Positions 25,885-33,872 of a stretch of 64,000 nt of DNA are shown piece by piece. Numbering within the stretch: position 1 is the stretch's first letter; the number at the start of each line of letters is the position of its first letter. The DNA comes from an uncultured Lachnospiraceae bacterium (GTDB lineage Bacteria > Bacillota > Clostridia > Lachnospirales > Lachnospiraceae), in the NCBI GenBank assembly GCA_910588125.1, contig CAJUPI010000003.1, forward strand, positions 1 through 64,000, read 5' to 3'. A model generated the notes under the pieces. The model was not told the DNA's origin, searched no databases, and saw only the letters and a program-made list of their open reading frames with translations. The position numbers and the translations under genes were made by a program.

Positions 25885-26997
25885 ATGGAGAAAATATCAG
25901 TTGCTTTTTTGGGGGTTCGGCATCCTCATATGTGGCATCGGGTGGAATTATTAAAGAAGAGCCAGGAGGCAAGGGTATGTGGCTTTTACGATGAAGATCC
26001 TTATTATGCCGAGAATTTTGCGGCCAGGACAGGGTTCCTTCTGTTTCGCTCTGCCCAGGATTTGTTGGAGGCAAGGCCGGATTTATGCATTATTGAGTCT
26101 ATGGATGCCCAGACACCGGTTTATGCCAGGATGGCGGCGCCTTTTGTAAAAGCAATGATTTTGGAAAAATGTACGGCTCATACTTTTTATGAGAACAGAG
26201 AGCTGGCAAAGGATTTGCAATCGTATCCGGTGCAGGTGGAGCATGGATTTGAATTACATTATCTGCAGATTGTGGATAAATGCCGGGAAATTATTGATTC
26301 CGGTGTGTTGGGCCAGATTACATTGGCCAGATTTCACGGCGGTTCCCCGATTGGGTGCAGTACGGAAATCTGGGTGGAGGATCCGGGTCTCATGGGCGGG
26401 ATGGTATATATTGAGGGCAGCCACATGATTGAGCTGATGCTGGATACGCTGGGTGAGCCGGATACGGTGGCAGGCTGTGCGGTGAAGCTGGAGCCGGGGC
26501 AGGAGTTGGTCTCTGATATCACTACCAGTGATTTGTTTAAAGGGCCGGGGATACCGCCCAAAGAGGTGCGCGTCGGAACCATGATGTATGAGGATGTGGG
26601 AGTAGGGATAGCCCGATATCCGGACAAAGTGGCAGTGCTTGATTTTACAGCCTGGGAGAGCGGCGGTTGGTGCAATGGCTGGCGGATGGAGTATTATGGG
26701 ACGAATGGGACATTGATTGCCTGCCCGATTCCTTCCTGGGCCACGTTGCAGGTGAGAGAGGCCAGGGCGGGATATGAGAGAGGAGAGTACCGTTTTGAAT
26801 ATCCGGCTGTGACCAAAGATGGCAATACGGTTATGAGAGATACGTATAAAAGGCAGCTGGAGAAGGTGTTTCAATTAATCCGCGAAGATTTTAGAGATCC
26901 CGGACCGGGGATGAAAGTGATCTGTAATGTGGCCCGGGTTGCGGAATGCATTTATGATTCAACGGGAGCCGGAAAGAAGTTTCAATATAATGATTAG
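25885..26997 (+). CDS. Gfo/Idh/MocA-family oxidoreductase
   Basis: A 370-residue NAD(P)-dependent dehydrogenase-like protein with an N-terminal Rossmann fold and a C-terminal alpha/beta domain. The usual GxGxxG is not clear (VAFLGVRHPHMWHRVE instead); the EKCTAHTFYENRELA segment replaces the classic EKP motif, with C in place of P. GGMVYIEGSHMIELMLDTLG is typical of the C-terminal domain. The missing EKP suggests a changed catalytic chemistry or a non-redox role. Operon context links it to sugar or amino-acid catabolism. Confidence 0.82.
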   Translation: MEKISVAFLGVRHPHMWHRVELLKKSQEARVCGFYDEDPYYAENFAARTGFLLFRSAQDLLEARPDLCIIESMDAQTPVYARMAAPFVKAMILEKCTAHTFYENRELAKDLQSYPVQVEHGFELHYLQIVDKCREIIDSGVLGQITLARFHGGSPIGCSTEIWVEDPGLMGGMVYIEGSHMIELMLDTLGEPDTVAGCAVKLEPGQELVSDITTSDLFKGPGIPPKEVRVGTMMYEDVGVGIARYPDKVAVLDFTAWESGGWCNGWRMEYYGTNGTLIACPIPSWATLQVREARAGYERGEYRFEYPAVTKDGNTVMRDTYKRQLEKVFQLIREDFRDPGPGMKVICNVARVAECIYDSTGAGKKFQYND

Positions 26998-27010
26998 GGG
27001 GTATTGCTAG

Positions 27011-28339
27011 ATGAAGAAAATAATTAGGTCAAGATGGATGGCAGCAGCGCTGGCCGGTGCGATGGTTTTGACAGCAGGGTGCGGAAAAAAGGAGGAACCG
27101 GCTCAGCCAGCCAAAACGGAGGCGCCGGCAGCAGAATCCAAGGCAGAAGGCGGAGGCGAAAAGAGTGGCACGATTCGTTTTGCCATCTATACCGACACAG
27201 CGCGGGATCTGGTGGCCCAGGCTCAGGCAGAGCTTTACATGGAGAAGAATCCTGGGGTAAAAGTAGAGATTGTATCCGTTCCTTTTGCCAATTACTATAC
27301 GCAGCTGGGACAGGGCCTTGCAGCCGGCTCGGCATGGGACGTATTTATGATTAATGGAGCTTCCTTTGCGGAGCTGGGAAAAACCGGGCAGCTGATGGAT
27401 CTGACAGATGAGATTACATCCCGGGGAATGAATATGGATGAATATGTGGTGGATCCCATGAATTCGGCATATCAGGGAAGGACCTATGTGCTTCCTTATG
27501 AGTTAAATACTTCCGCTATTCTGTATAACAAAGATATGTTTGATGCCGCCGGGGTGGAGTATCCGTCACCGGACTGGACATGGGAGGACTTTCAGGAGAC
27601 AGCAGGGAAGCTGACGAACCCGGAGAAAAATGAATTCGGATGTTACATCCGCCTGGGTCAGCCGGACATCAACAGCTTTGTCTATCAGGCAGGGGGAAAT
27701 ATGTTCAATGAAGACTTGACAAAGATAAGCTTCGATACTCCTGAGGTGAAGAAGGCATTGAACTATACCACAGATCTGGTGACCAAATACGGCTATGCCC
27801 CGTCGCCAGAGCAGCTTCCGGCAAACATTGCCCCCTTTATGACTAACAAGATTGCTATGGCTTCAGCTATGTGTTTTGAGGTGTTGACGGTAGAGGCGGC
27901 AGAATTCAACTGGGGAATTGCTCCCTGGCCTAAGGATGTCAATCAGGGAGGAAGCTACTGGACGCAGGGAATGGCAGTGTATAACGGAACTAAGAATAAG
28001 GATCTGGCACTGGATTATATTTTCTTCCTCGCAGGCGAAGAGGCGCAGAATGTGATGGCGGAAGCAGGAGGAGCAGCGCCATCCCTGTTAAAGGTGGCTC
28101 AGGGAGACAAATATCTCGATGCAGATGCGCCGGACGGCATGAAATATTTTGTCGATGAATTTGTAGAAGGACGGGCAGTGGCAGAACCGTTTACGGCAAA
28201 ATGGGGAGCGATCTGGGGAAGTGCTACATCTGTAGTACAGACAGAGCTTTCCTTGGTCAGAACCGGTAAAGAAAGCCTGGAGGATGCAATTGCCAAAATG
28301 GGAGCGGATTCTCAGAAGCTTCTGGATGAGATTTCGTAA
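27011..28339 (+). CDS. ABC transporter solute-binding lipoprotein (family 1)
   Basis: A 442-residue extracellular binding protein. Residues 1-24 form a lipoprotein signal ending in LTAGC, followed by a charged Ala/Glu-rich linker. The mature protein has the family 1 sugar-binding pattern (IRFAIYTDTARDLVAQAQAEL, YELNTSAILYNKDMFDAAGVEYP, WTWEDFQETAGKLT). It delivers its ligand to the two permeases encoded next. The ligand is probably a sugar or modified sugar, taken up by the same operon that carries the deacylase and PLP enzyme. Confidence 0.93.
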   Translation: MKKIIRSRWMAAALAGAMVLTAGCGKKEEPAQPAKTEAPAAESKAEGGGEKSGTIRFAIYTDTARDLVAQAQAELYMEKNPGVKVEIVSVPFANYYTQLGQGLAAGSAWDVFMINGASFAELGKTGQLMDLTDEITSRGMNMDEYVVDPMNSAYQGRTYVLPYELNTSAILYNKDMFDAAGVEYPSPDWTWEDFQETAGKLTNPEKNEFGCYIRLGQPDINSFVYQAGGNMFNEDLTKISFDTPEVKKALNYTTDLVTKYGYAPSPEQLPANIAPFMTNKIAMASAMCFEVLTVEAAEFNWGIAPWPKDVNQGGSYWTQGMAVYNGTKNKDLALDYIFFLAGEEAQNVMAEAGGAAPSLLKVAQGDKYLDADAPDGMKYFVDEFVEGRAVAEPFTAKWGAIWGSATSVVQTELSLVRTGKESLEDAIAKMGADSQKLLDEIS

Positions 28340-28371
28340 TCAGCAGAGACGTCAAGAGGAGGGAACAGGTG

Positions 28372-29247
28372 ATGAAAAAGAAGAATCGGTGGTTGTTTTT
28401 ATTTCTGGCTCCGTATGTGATAGGTGCATGTGTTTTTATCATATCACCGTTATTTTACTCCTTGTATCTCTCCTTTACCAGCCGGAGCTTGTTTGGCGGC
28501 GGACAGCTTGTAGGGCTGGGGAATTACAGCTATCTGTTTTCAGATGAGATTTTTCGCTCTTCGTTGGTGAATACGGCTTATTATGCCGTGCTGGTGGTGC
28601 CAAGTGAGATATCAATCGCCTTATTGATCACATTGGTGCTGCATAAGGAGACTTTTAAAGGAGGGACCTTTTTCCGGGCAGTGATTTTTATGCCGTTTGT
28701 ATTGTCACTGATCTCTATTGGACTGGTGTGGAGCTGGCTTTTCAGCCCTGGCTTCGGGTTCTTGTCGCAGATAGCGGAGCTGCTGAATCTGGAATTCCCC
28801 TCAGTCCTGACGGATGCCAGATATGCCATGATTGGGGTGGCGGTAGCCACCCTTTGGAGAAATGTAGGGTATTATACCACTATATTTATTGCAGGGCTGC
28901 AATCGGTTCCGGATGAGCTTTTTGATGCGGCAAAGGTAGATGGGGCCAATGGATTGCAGAAGTTCTGGAACGTAACTTTTCCTATGATGAGTTCTATGGT
29001 GTTCTTCTGCCTCGTCATCGCGACAATCTGGGCGTGGCAGGTGTTTGACTTGACTTATACCATGACGAAAGGAGGTCCGGCAAGGAGCACCTTATCTACC
29101 GGGCTTCTGATCTACAACACTGCTTTCATAGACAATCAGGTGGGAAGGGCATCGGCGCAAAGCTGGGTTTTATTGGTTGTGATTTTGACTCTTACAGGTC
29201 TTTATTTTCTTGGACAGAAGAAGTGGGTGTATTATGAAAATGAGTGA
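28372..29247 (+). CDS. ABC sugar transporter permease, MalF type
   Basis: A 291-residue CUT1-family permease with about six membrane segments. The EAA-like loop that contacts the ATPase reads DELFDAAKVDGANGLQKFWNVTFPMM. ATG 28372 has AGGAGGG 8 bases upstream and follows a GTG one codon earlier. The end overlaps the start of the second permease. No ATPase gene is present in the operon, so a shared MsmX-type ATPase elsewhere probably drives it. Confidence 0.92.
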   Translation: MKKKNRWLFLFLAPYVIGACVFIISPLFYSLYLSFTSRSLFGGGQLVGLGNYSYLFSDEIFRSSLVNTAYYAVLVVPSEISIALLITLVLHKETFKGGTFFRAVIFMPFVLSLISIGLVWSWLFSPGFGFLSQIAELLNLEFPSVLTDARYAMIGVAVATLWRNVGYYTTIFIAGLQSVPDELFDAAKVDGANGLQKFWNVTFPMMSSMVFFCLVIATIWAWQVFDLTYTMTKGGPARSTLSTGLLIYNTAFIDNQVGRASAQSWVLLVVILTLTGLYFLGQKKWVYYENE

Positions 29248-30073
29248 AAAAAGAAATCAAGTCATTCTGTATATATTACTGACAATTGGTGCGATTCTTT
29301 TCCTGATGCCCATATGGACAGTTCTTGTAATCAGCTTTACATCTGAGGGACAGGTCTATACTTCAGGCTCTGCCCTGTGGCCCAGGCAGCCGACTTTGGA
29401 AAATTATCAAAGGATTTTTAAAGCATATCCTTTTGTGAACTGGTTTCGAAATTCGGCAATTGTGACATCTCTTTATACATTAGGACAGTTCATATCCTGC
29501 ACCTTTACTGCATATGCCCTGACACATTTTAAATATAGAGGGCGGGAGCTGATTCTGGGATTTCTTTTAGCAACTATGATGCTTCCTTTCCAGGTGCAGA
29601 TGGTTCCGCTTTTTCTGGTCATGACAAAGCTAAAGCTGGTCAACACCATCTGGTCTCTGGTGGTTCCGGCATTTTTTGGCGATGTGACAGGCGCGGTGTG
29701 TATCTTTTTGCTTCGTCAGGCATTCTTGCAGGTGCCGGCAAGCCTGTCCGATGCGGCCTATGTAGACGGGGCCAACCCGTTTCAGGTATTTACCAAAGTA
29801 TATCTGCCATTGACTAAGCCTTATCTGGCAGTTATGGTCCTTTTATCCTTTATGACCAGCTGGAATGACTTTTCCAGGCCGTTGGTATATATCAGTGATA
29901 TAAATCGGATGACCGTGACCGGAGGGCTTTCCTTTTTCCGGACAGAATGGCAGATCGACTGGAGCCTTACCATGACGGGAACGCTGATGGCGATCCTTCC
30001 CTGTGTGCTTTTGTATGTGTTTTTGCAGAAGTATTTTGAAAAGATGGTGATTTCCAGCGGAGTGAAAGGATGA
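29234..30073 (+). CDS. ABC sugar transporter permease, MalG type
   Basis: A 279-residue CUT1 permease, partner of the previous gene. About six membrane helices; the EAA loop reads ASLSDAAYVDGANPFQVFTKVYLPL. ATG 29234 lies inside the last codons of the MalF-type gene, giving a 14-base overlap; a second ATG at 29240 is possible. Translation is probably coupled. It is the last gene of the operon. Confidence 0.92.
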   Translation: MKMSEKRNQVILYILLTIGAILFLMPIWTVLVISFTSEGQVYTSGSALWPRQPTLENYQRIFKAYPFVNWFRNSAIVTSLYTLGQFISCTFTAYALTHFKYRGRELILGFLLATMMLPFQVQMVPLFLVMTKLKLVNTIWSLVVPAFFGDVTGAVCIFLLRQAFLQVPASLSDAAYVDGANPFQVFTKVYLPLTKPYLAVMVLLSFMTSWNDFSRPLVYISDINRMTVTGGLSFFRTEWQIDWSLTMTGTLMAILPCVLLYVFLQKYFEKMVISSGVKG

Positions 30074-30094
30074 CGATTCTTTAATTATCCTTTT
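30065..30094. terminator. Short hairpin between convergent genes
   Basis: AAAGGAT (30065-30071) pairs with ATCCTTT (30087-30093), with T-rich sequence on the right and A-rich on the left. It overlaps the permease stop codon and could end transcription from both sides. The stem is short. Confidence 0.35.
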
Positions 30095-31157
30095 ATTGCC
30101 CGATTGCCTGGATCGCTTCCAAGAATTCCTGATAGCGGTAGGCGTACGTGTTATAAAGCGGCTGGACCTTTTTTACAAAAGCGGCCTGATCCTCCAGATA
30201 TGTGATCTGCCCTCCGGATTTTATAAATTTTTCTTTGGCTTTTTGTTCTTCGGATTCCCATAGTTCTCGCTGGAAAACGGAAGCATCAGAGGCGGCCTGA
30301 CGCAGGATCTCCTGATCTTCCGGTTCCAGCCCCTCCAAAATTTTTTTATTAATAACAATCATTTCAGGAATCCTGGTGTGACCATCCATTACCATAAAGG
30401 GAGCGGCCAGGTAATGCCCGGTGCTGATATAACTGGGAAAATTATTTTCAGCTCCGTCGATACGTTGTTGTTTCAATTGGGTAGAGACGGCTTCGTAGGG
30501 AAGATCAATCGGATTAGCCCCCAGAATACTGACAAGATCAACCATAAAGGAGCTCTGCTGTACGCGGATATAAAGGCCCTCCAGATCTTCCGGCTTTGTG
30601 ATGGGCTTGTCCGTGGTATAAAAATTTCTGGCGCCGGCATCGAACCAGCATAATCCCTCCAAGCCACTTCGTTCCAGGCTTTGCAGAAAGTAGTCTCCCA
30701 GCTCGCTGTCTAAAACCTGCCACATATGTTGGGAGTCTCTGTAAATATAAGGCATTTCGAGCACGGTTAGTTCCGGGTTGTAATCGGTCAGCAGGGCAAT
30801 CGAGGTCCGAACCATATCGATTCCGCCATAATGAAGCTGGGATATCGTGCTTTTTTCATCTCCAAGCCGGGAAGCATGGTAAGGGATGATTTGAATTCGC
30901 CCTTCCGTCCGAGTGGCAACAAGCTCTGCAAAATAATCGCAGGCAATGGACGTCGGATGATCGGCGCGCTGGTTATCAGCCAGGCGCAAAAGGATTTGCC
31001 CGTCCCGGGTCATCGGCTTTTCGATCCGATCCTTCTCCGTTACGTAGATGGACGGGGAAGGTCCTGGCTTTTCGGAACGATATAAAAAATAGAAGCAGCA
31101 GGCCAATGTCAGAATACATAATTCCAGAATCAAAAACAGCAATTTCTTTTTCTTCAT
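30093..31157 (-). CDS. DctP-like (TRAP-type) solute-binding protein, likely sensor subunit
   Basis: A 354-residue protein with an N-terminal hydrophobic segment (about 5-24) that is a signal peptide or anchor. The body matches TRAP binding proteins of the DctP family (RLADNQRADHPTSIACDYFAELV, FDAGARNFYTTDKPI, PEDLEGLYIRVQQSSFMVDLVSILGANPIDLPYEAV). No TRAP permease (DctQ/DctM) is nearby. Instead the gene follows a response regulator and a sensor kinase on the same strand. The likely role is to bind a ligand outside the cell and signal through the kinase. ATG 31157 is preferred to 31163 by spacing from GGAG. Confidence 0.85.
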   Translation of the reverse strand: MKKKKLLFLILELCILTLACCFYFLYRSEKPGPSPSIYVTEKDRIEKPMTRDGQILLRLADNQRADHPTSIACDYFAELVATRTEGRIQIIPYHASRLGDEKSTISQLHYGGIDMVRTSIALLTDYNPELTVLEMPYIYRDSQHMWQVLDSELGDYFLQSLERSGLEGLCWFDAGARNFYTTDKPITKPEDLEGLYIRVQQSSFMVDLVSILGANPIDLPYEAVSTQLKQQRIDGAENNFPSYISTGHYLAAPFMVMDGHTRIPEMIVINKKILEGLEPEDQEILRQAASDASVFQRELWESEEQKAKEKFIKSGGQITYLEDQAAFVKKVQPLYNTYAYRYQEFLEAIQAIGQ

Positions 31158-31178
31158 AATCATTTCTCCGCGGAAAGC

Positions 31179-31967
31179 TTAGTGGTTGTCTGGCATAAAG
31201 AAAATCTGATTTCGGTATTCGATGGGAGTCAATCCGGTTTTTTTCTTGAAAATTCTGGAAAAATAATTGGGGTCCAGATAACCTACAAGCACACCGGCCT
31301 CCCGAATATTGACTTTCGGATTTTTCAAGTATTCTTTTGCTTTTTCCACACGAAGGTTAATGAGATAATCCTTACAGGTGGTTCCGTTAAACTGTTTGAA
31401 TATCTTATTAAAGTGCGGTACAGACAAATGATACAAATTAGCTATTTGTTCAATGGAAATCTCATTCATATATCCGGTATCCAGAAGATGTCTGGCTTCT
31501 TTTGCAATTTCAGCAGCTCTTGCCTGGCTGGCCCTTGCGGGGGCGAAAGGAATTGGCGTCCGTGCTTTTTGCAGCAATGCTTCATCAGGAGAAAGGGGAT
31601 GCTGGCTTAATGCTTTACGGACAATGGCAGAGGTTTCGAGTTCATCGGCTGGTTTGATCAGATATTCAACCGCGCCCATGGAAATTGCCTGTTTGGCATA
31701 GCCGAATTGTGCATAGGCAGTCAGAAATACTAGTTTTGCCTCCGGAAGCTGCCGGCGGATTTCCCATCCGGCATGAATCCCATCTAAGACAGGCATTTCG
31801 ATATCCAGAAATACCAGATCCACCTTTTCAGCCAATGCAATGGAAACCGCTTCACGGCCGTTTTCGGCTTCCAGAAGAATAAGCTGGTTTTTGAAGTGGC
31901 TGCTCAAAATATGGCTGATTACAGATCTTGACATTTCTTCATCATCGGCAATTAACACTTTAAGCAT
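31179..31967 (-). CDS. Response regulator with AraC-type DNA-binding domain
   Basis: A 262-residue YesN-like regulator. The receiver domain (1 to about 120) has the phosphorylated D55 in VFLDIEMPVLDG, acidic D8-D9 and the K in YLIKPADE. The C-terminal AraC domain (about 165-262) has EISIEQIANLYHLSVPHFNKIFKQ and AGVLVGYLDPNYFSRIFKKKTGLTPIEYR. Its ATG overlaps the stop of the kinase gene, so the pair is co-translated. The adjacent ABC-deacylase operon is a likely target. Confidence 0.92.
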   Translation of the reverse strand: MLKVLIADDEEMSRSVISHILSSHFKNQLILLEAENGREAVSIALAEKVDLVFLDIEMPVLDGIHAGWEIRRQLPEAKLVFLTAYAQFGYAKQAISMGAVEYLIKPADELETSAIVRKALSQHPLSPDEALLQKARTPIPFAPARASQARAAEIAKEARHLLDTGYMNEISIEQIANLYHLSVPHFNKIFKQFNGTTCKDYLINLRVEKAKEYLKNPKVNIREAGVLVGYLDPNYFSRIFKKKTGLTPIEYRNQIFFMPDNH

Positions 31968-33492
31968 GTTTGCAGTCCTCCAATAAAATTTTGATTTCAA
32001 TGCAGGTTCCGATCGCTTCTTTTGAATATACTTTTATTTTACATTGGGGATAGATCAATTTCAATCGTTCAAATACATTTCCTGCCCCCAGGCCGGTTCC
32101 GGATCGGGTGTCAGACTGGAGAGAGGGTTCCCGGCGTTGCTTGTCAGAAAGGGAAGCGGCATTATCTTGGGAAGACGGAATTCGTGCATTTAGCCGTTGG
32201 ATATCATTTTTGGACATGCCGGCGCCATTGTCAAGAATACGAAGGATTAGTTCATCTGCATTTTCATAGATGCGGAGTTTCACCCGTCCGCCATGCTCTT
32301 TAACAAGGATTCCATGTTTTATACTGTTTTCTACAAGCGGCTGTAAGGTAAAAGGCGGAATATAGTACTGATTGGTCTCTACTGCTGCGTTCAGCTGATA
32401 ATCCAGCCGATCTCCAAAGCGCTTTTTCTGAATATAAATAAAGCTTTTCAATACGCTGAGTTCCTGAAAAAGGGTTACGACCTCTTCTTTATTTTCTAAA
32501 GTGTAACGGAAAAACCGGGACAAGTGGGTAATCAGTTCATAGGTAGTACCGGCATTTTCTTTTGTGGCGGCTCCGGCAATGACATTTAATGTATTGAAAA
32601 GGAAATGAGGATTGATTTGAGACTGAAGGAGAGAAAAGCGGGCTTTTTCCAGCATCTTTTCACTGTTTATAATCCGGAGCTCCTGGGAATAGACCTTGTG
32701 GGTCAGAATCTGTTTTTCTTTTAATTCCTGGATGACATTTTTGAGAACTGCTTTCATTTGATTTACAGCGCGGTTCAGCTGTCCGATTTCATCCTGGCGG
32801 TTAGCAGGGAGATCCTCCGTATCAAAGTTTTCCCTAGTAATTTCATTCACAGCCAGAGAGAGAGCTGTGAGAGGATTTAAAACTTGTCTTTTTACATAAA
32901 ACAGAAACAGAACAGAAGCCCCGGCAGCAAGACTTAACAATAGCATGGAGATCCGGTGTTCCGCCCGCATGCTGTTTTGCATATCATAATGAATTTCGGT
33001 TCCGAAGGTAAGGCTTTCTTCTAAAAGCATCCTTGTATATTCAAGAATCTGAGAAGAAGATTGCCGGACATCTATGATTTGCCGGACCTCATAGCTGGCG
33101 CCGGTGGGATTTCTGGCAATCATATCAAAGTTGACATACGTATTCTTGATGGATTGAATCAGCAGATAGCTTTCTAGCGACATGCCGTCTGCCTCCTGGA
33201 TCATCTGCCCTAAAACATGACGGACCTTGTTGTTATTGTTTATAAAGTTGATCCAGTTTTGTTCCGTTTTATCAGCCATATAAGCTTCAAATAATACTGG
33301 ATTCTCAGAAAATAAAGTCATGAACTGGTTGATAGTATAGTATTTGGTTAATACGCGATCGAACTGGTTTTCGCATCTGGTGCCATGATAAATCGAATAG
33401 AGATTAGAGCTGGCGAAAAGGATTCCCATAAAGGAGAGGAACAGTAAAACCTTTATTTGGGTAGAGACAAATTTCATCGGGAATTTTTCCAT
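31960..33492 (-). CDS. Sensor histidine kinase of the LytS/YesM type
   Basis: A 510-residue membrane kinase. One helix near 15-35 and another near 200-220 enclose an extracellular region; a HAMP domain follows (LNPLTALSLAVNEITRENFDTEDLP), then the His_kinase domain with SQINPHFLFNTLNVIAG and a HATPase domain with LVENSIKHGIL, DNGAGMS and GTGLGAGNVFERL. The start at 33492 has GGAGG about 9 bases upstream. The extracellular region is small, consistent with help from the DctP-like protein encoded downstream. Confidence 0.9.
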   Translation of the reverse strand: MEKFPMKFVSTQIKVLLFLSFMGILFASSNLYSIYHGTRCENQFDRVLTKYYTINQFMTLFSENPVLFEAYMADKTEQNWINFINNNNKVRHVLGQMIQEADGMSLESYLLIQSIKNTYVNFDMIARNPTGASYEVRQIIDVRQSSSQILEYTRMLLEESLTFGTEIHYDMQNSMRAEHRISMLLLSLAAGASVLFLFYVKRQVLNPLTALSLAVNEITRENFDTEDLPANRQDEIGQLNRAVNQMKAVLKNVIQELKEKQILTHKVYSQELRIINSEKMLEKARFSLLQSQINPHFLFNTLNVIAGAATKENAGTTYELITHLSRFFRYTLENKEEVVTLFQELSVLKSFIYIQKKRFGDRLDYQLNAAVETNQYYIPPFTLQPLVENSIKHGILVKEHGGRVKLRIYENADELILRILDNGAGMSKNDIQRLNARIPSSQDNAASLSDKQRREPSLQSDTRSGTGLGAGNVFERLKLIYPQCKIKVYSKEAIGTCIEIKILLEDCKHA

Positions 33493-33535
33493 GTCAATTT
33501 TCCTCCGGCATTGGATTTGGTTTTGCGTTGTTATA

Positions 33536-33564
33536 ATTGTACTGCTGGCCGGGTGAAAGTGCAA
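33536..33564 (-). promoter_or_regulatory. Promoter of the kinase-regulator-DctP operon
   Basis: On the minus strand TTGCAC (33564-33559) and TACAAT (33541-33536) are 17 bases apart. The upstream edge is only 8 bases from the end of a family B element. Confidence 0.5.
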
Positions 33565-33572
33565 TGTGGCAA

Positions 33573-33835
33573 AATGTTTATTCGTTTAGTGGTTTCGGAA
33601 GGTACGCCTTGGGGGAGGAAGCGGGAGGGCAGCTGGTCTATCGGGAATTTTCTCCGGTTTCGGAATTTAAGAAGCCCTAAAATTTCTGAATTTTGCGAAA
33701 AGCGAATCAAAAATCCAGAAACTTAAGGGCTTCTAAAATTCCTGCAAAAGTCGAAAAGTCCCGACAGACCGGCTGGCTGACCAGGCCCCCTCCTTCTTCC
33801 AAGGCGTACCTTTTAGAACCACTTACCTTTTTGAA
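33573..33835. repeat. Family B palindromic element, variant copy
   Basis: AGTGGTTTCGGAAGGTACGC on the left pairs with GGTACGCCTTGGAAGAAGGA read on the opposite strand at the right (TCCTTCTTCCAAGGCGTACC). The centre keeps AAAATTTCTGAATTTTGCGA and AAACTTAAGGGCTTCTAAA, but the apical loop CTCGCTTCGCTCAG of other copies is gone. Both ends here carry the GGTACGCCTT form, so it is more symmetrical than the other copies. Confidence 0.8.
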
Positions 33836-33872
33836 CGTTTACAAAAGCTTGCGTTTACCATAGTAACAGAGA

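Noticed and set aside
30093..31157. Subunit of a TRAP transporter
   Set aside because: No DctQ or DctM genes are nearby, and the gene is operonic with a kinase and response regulator.
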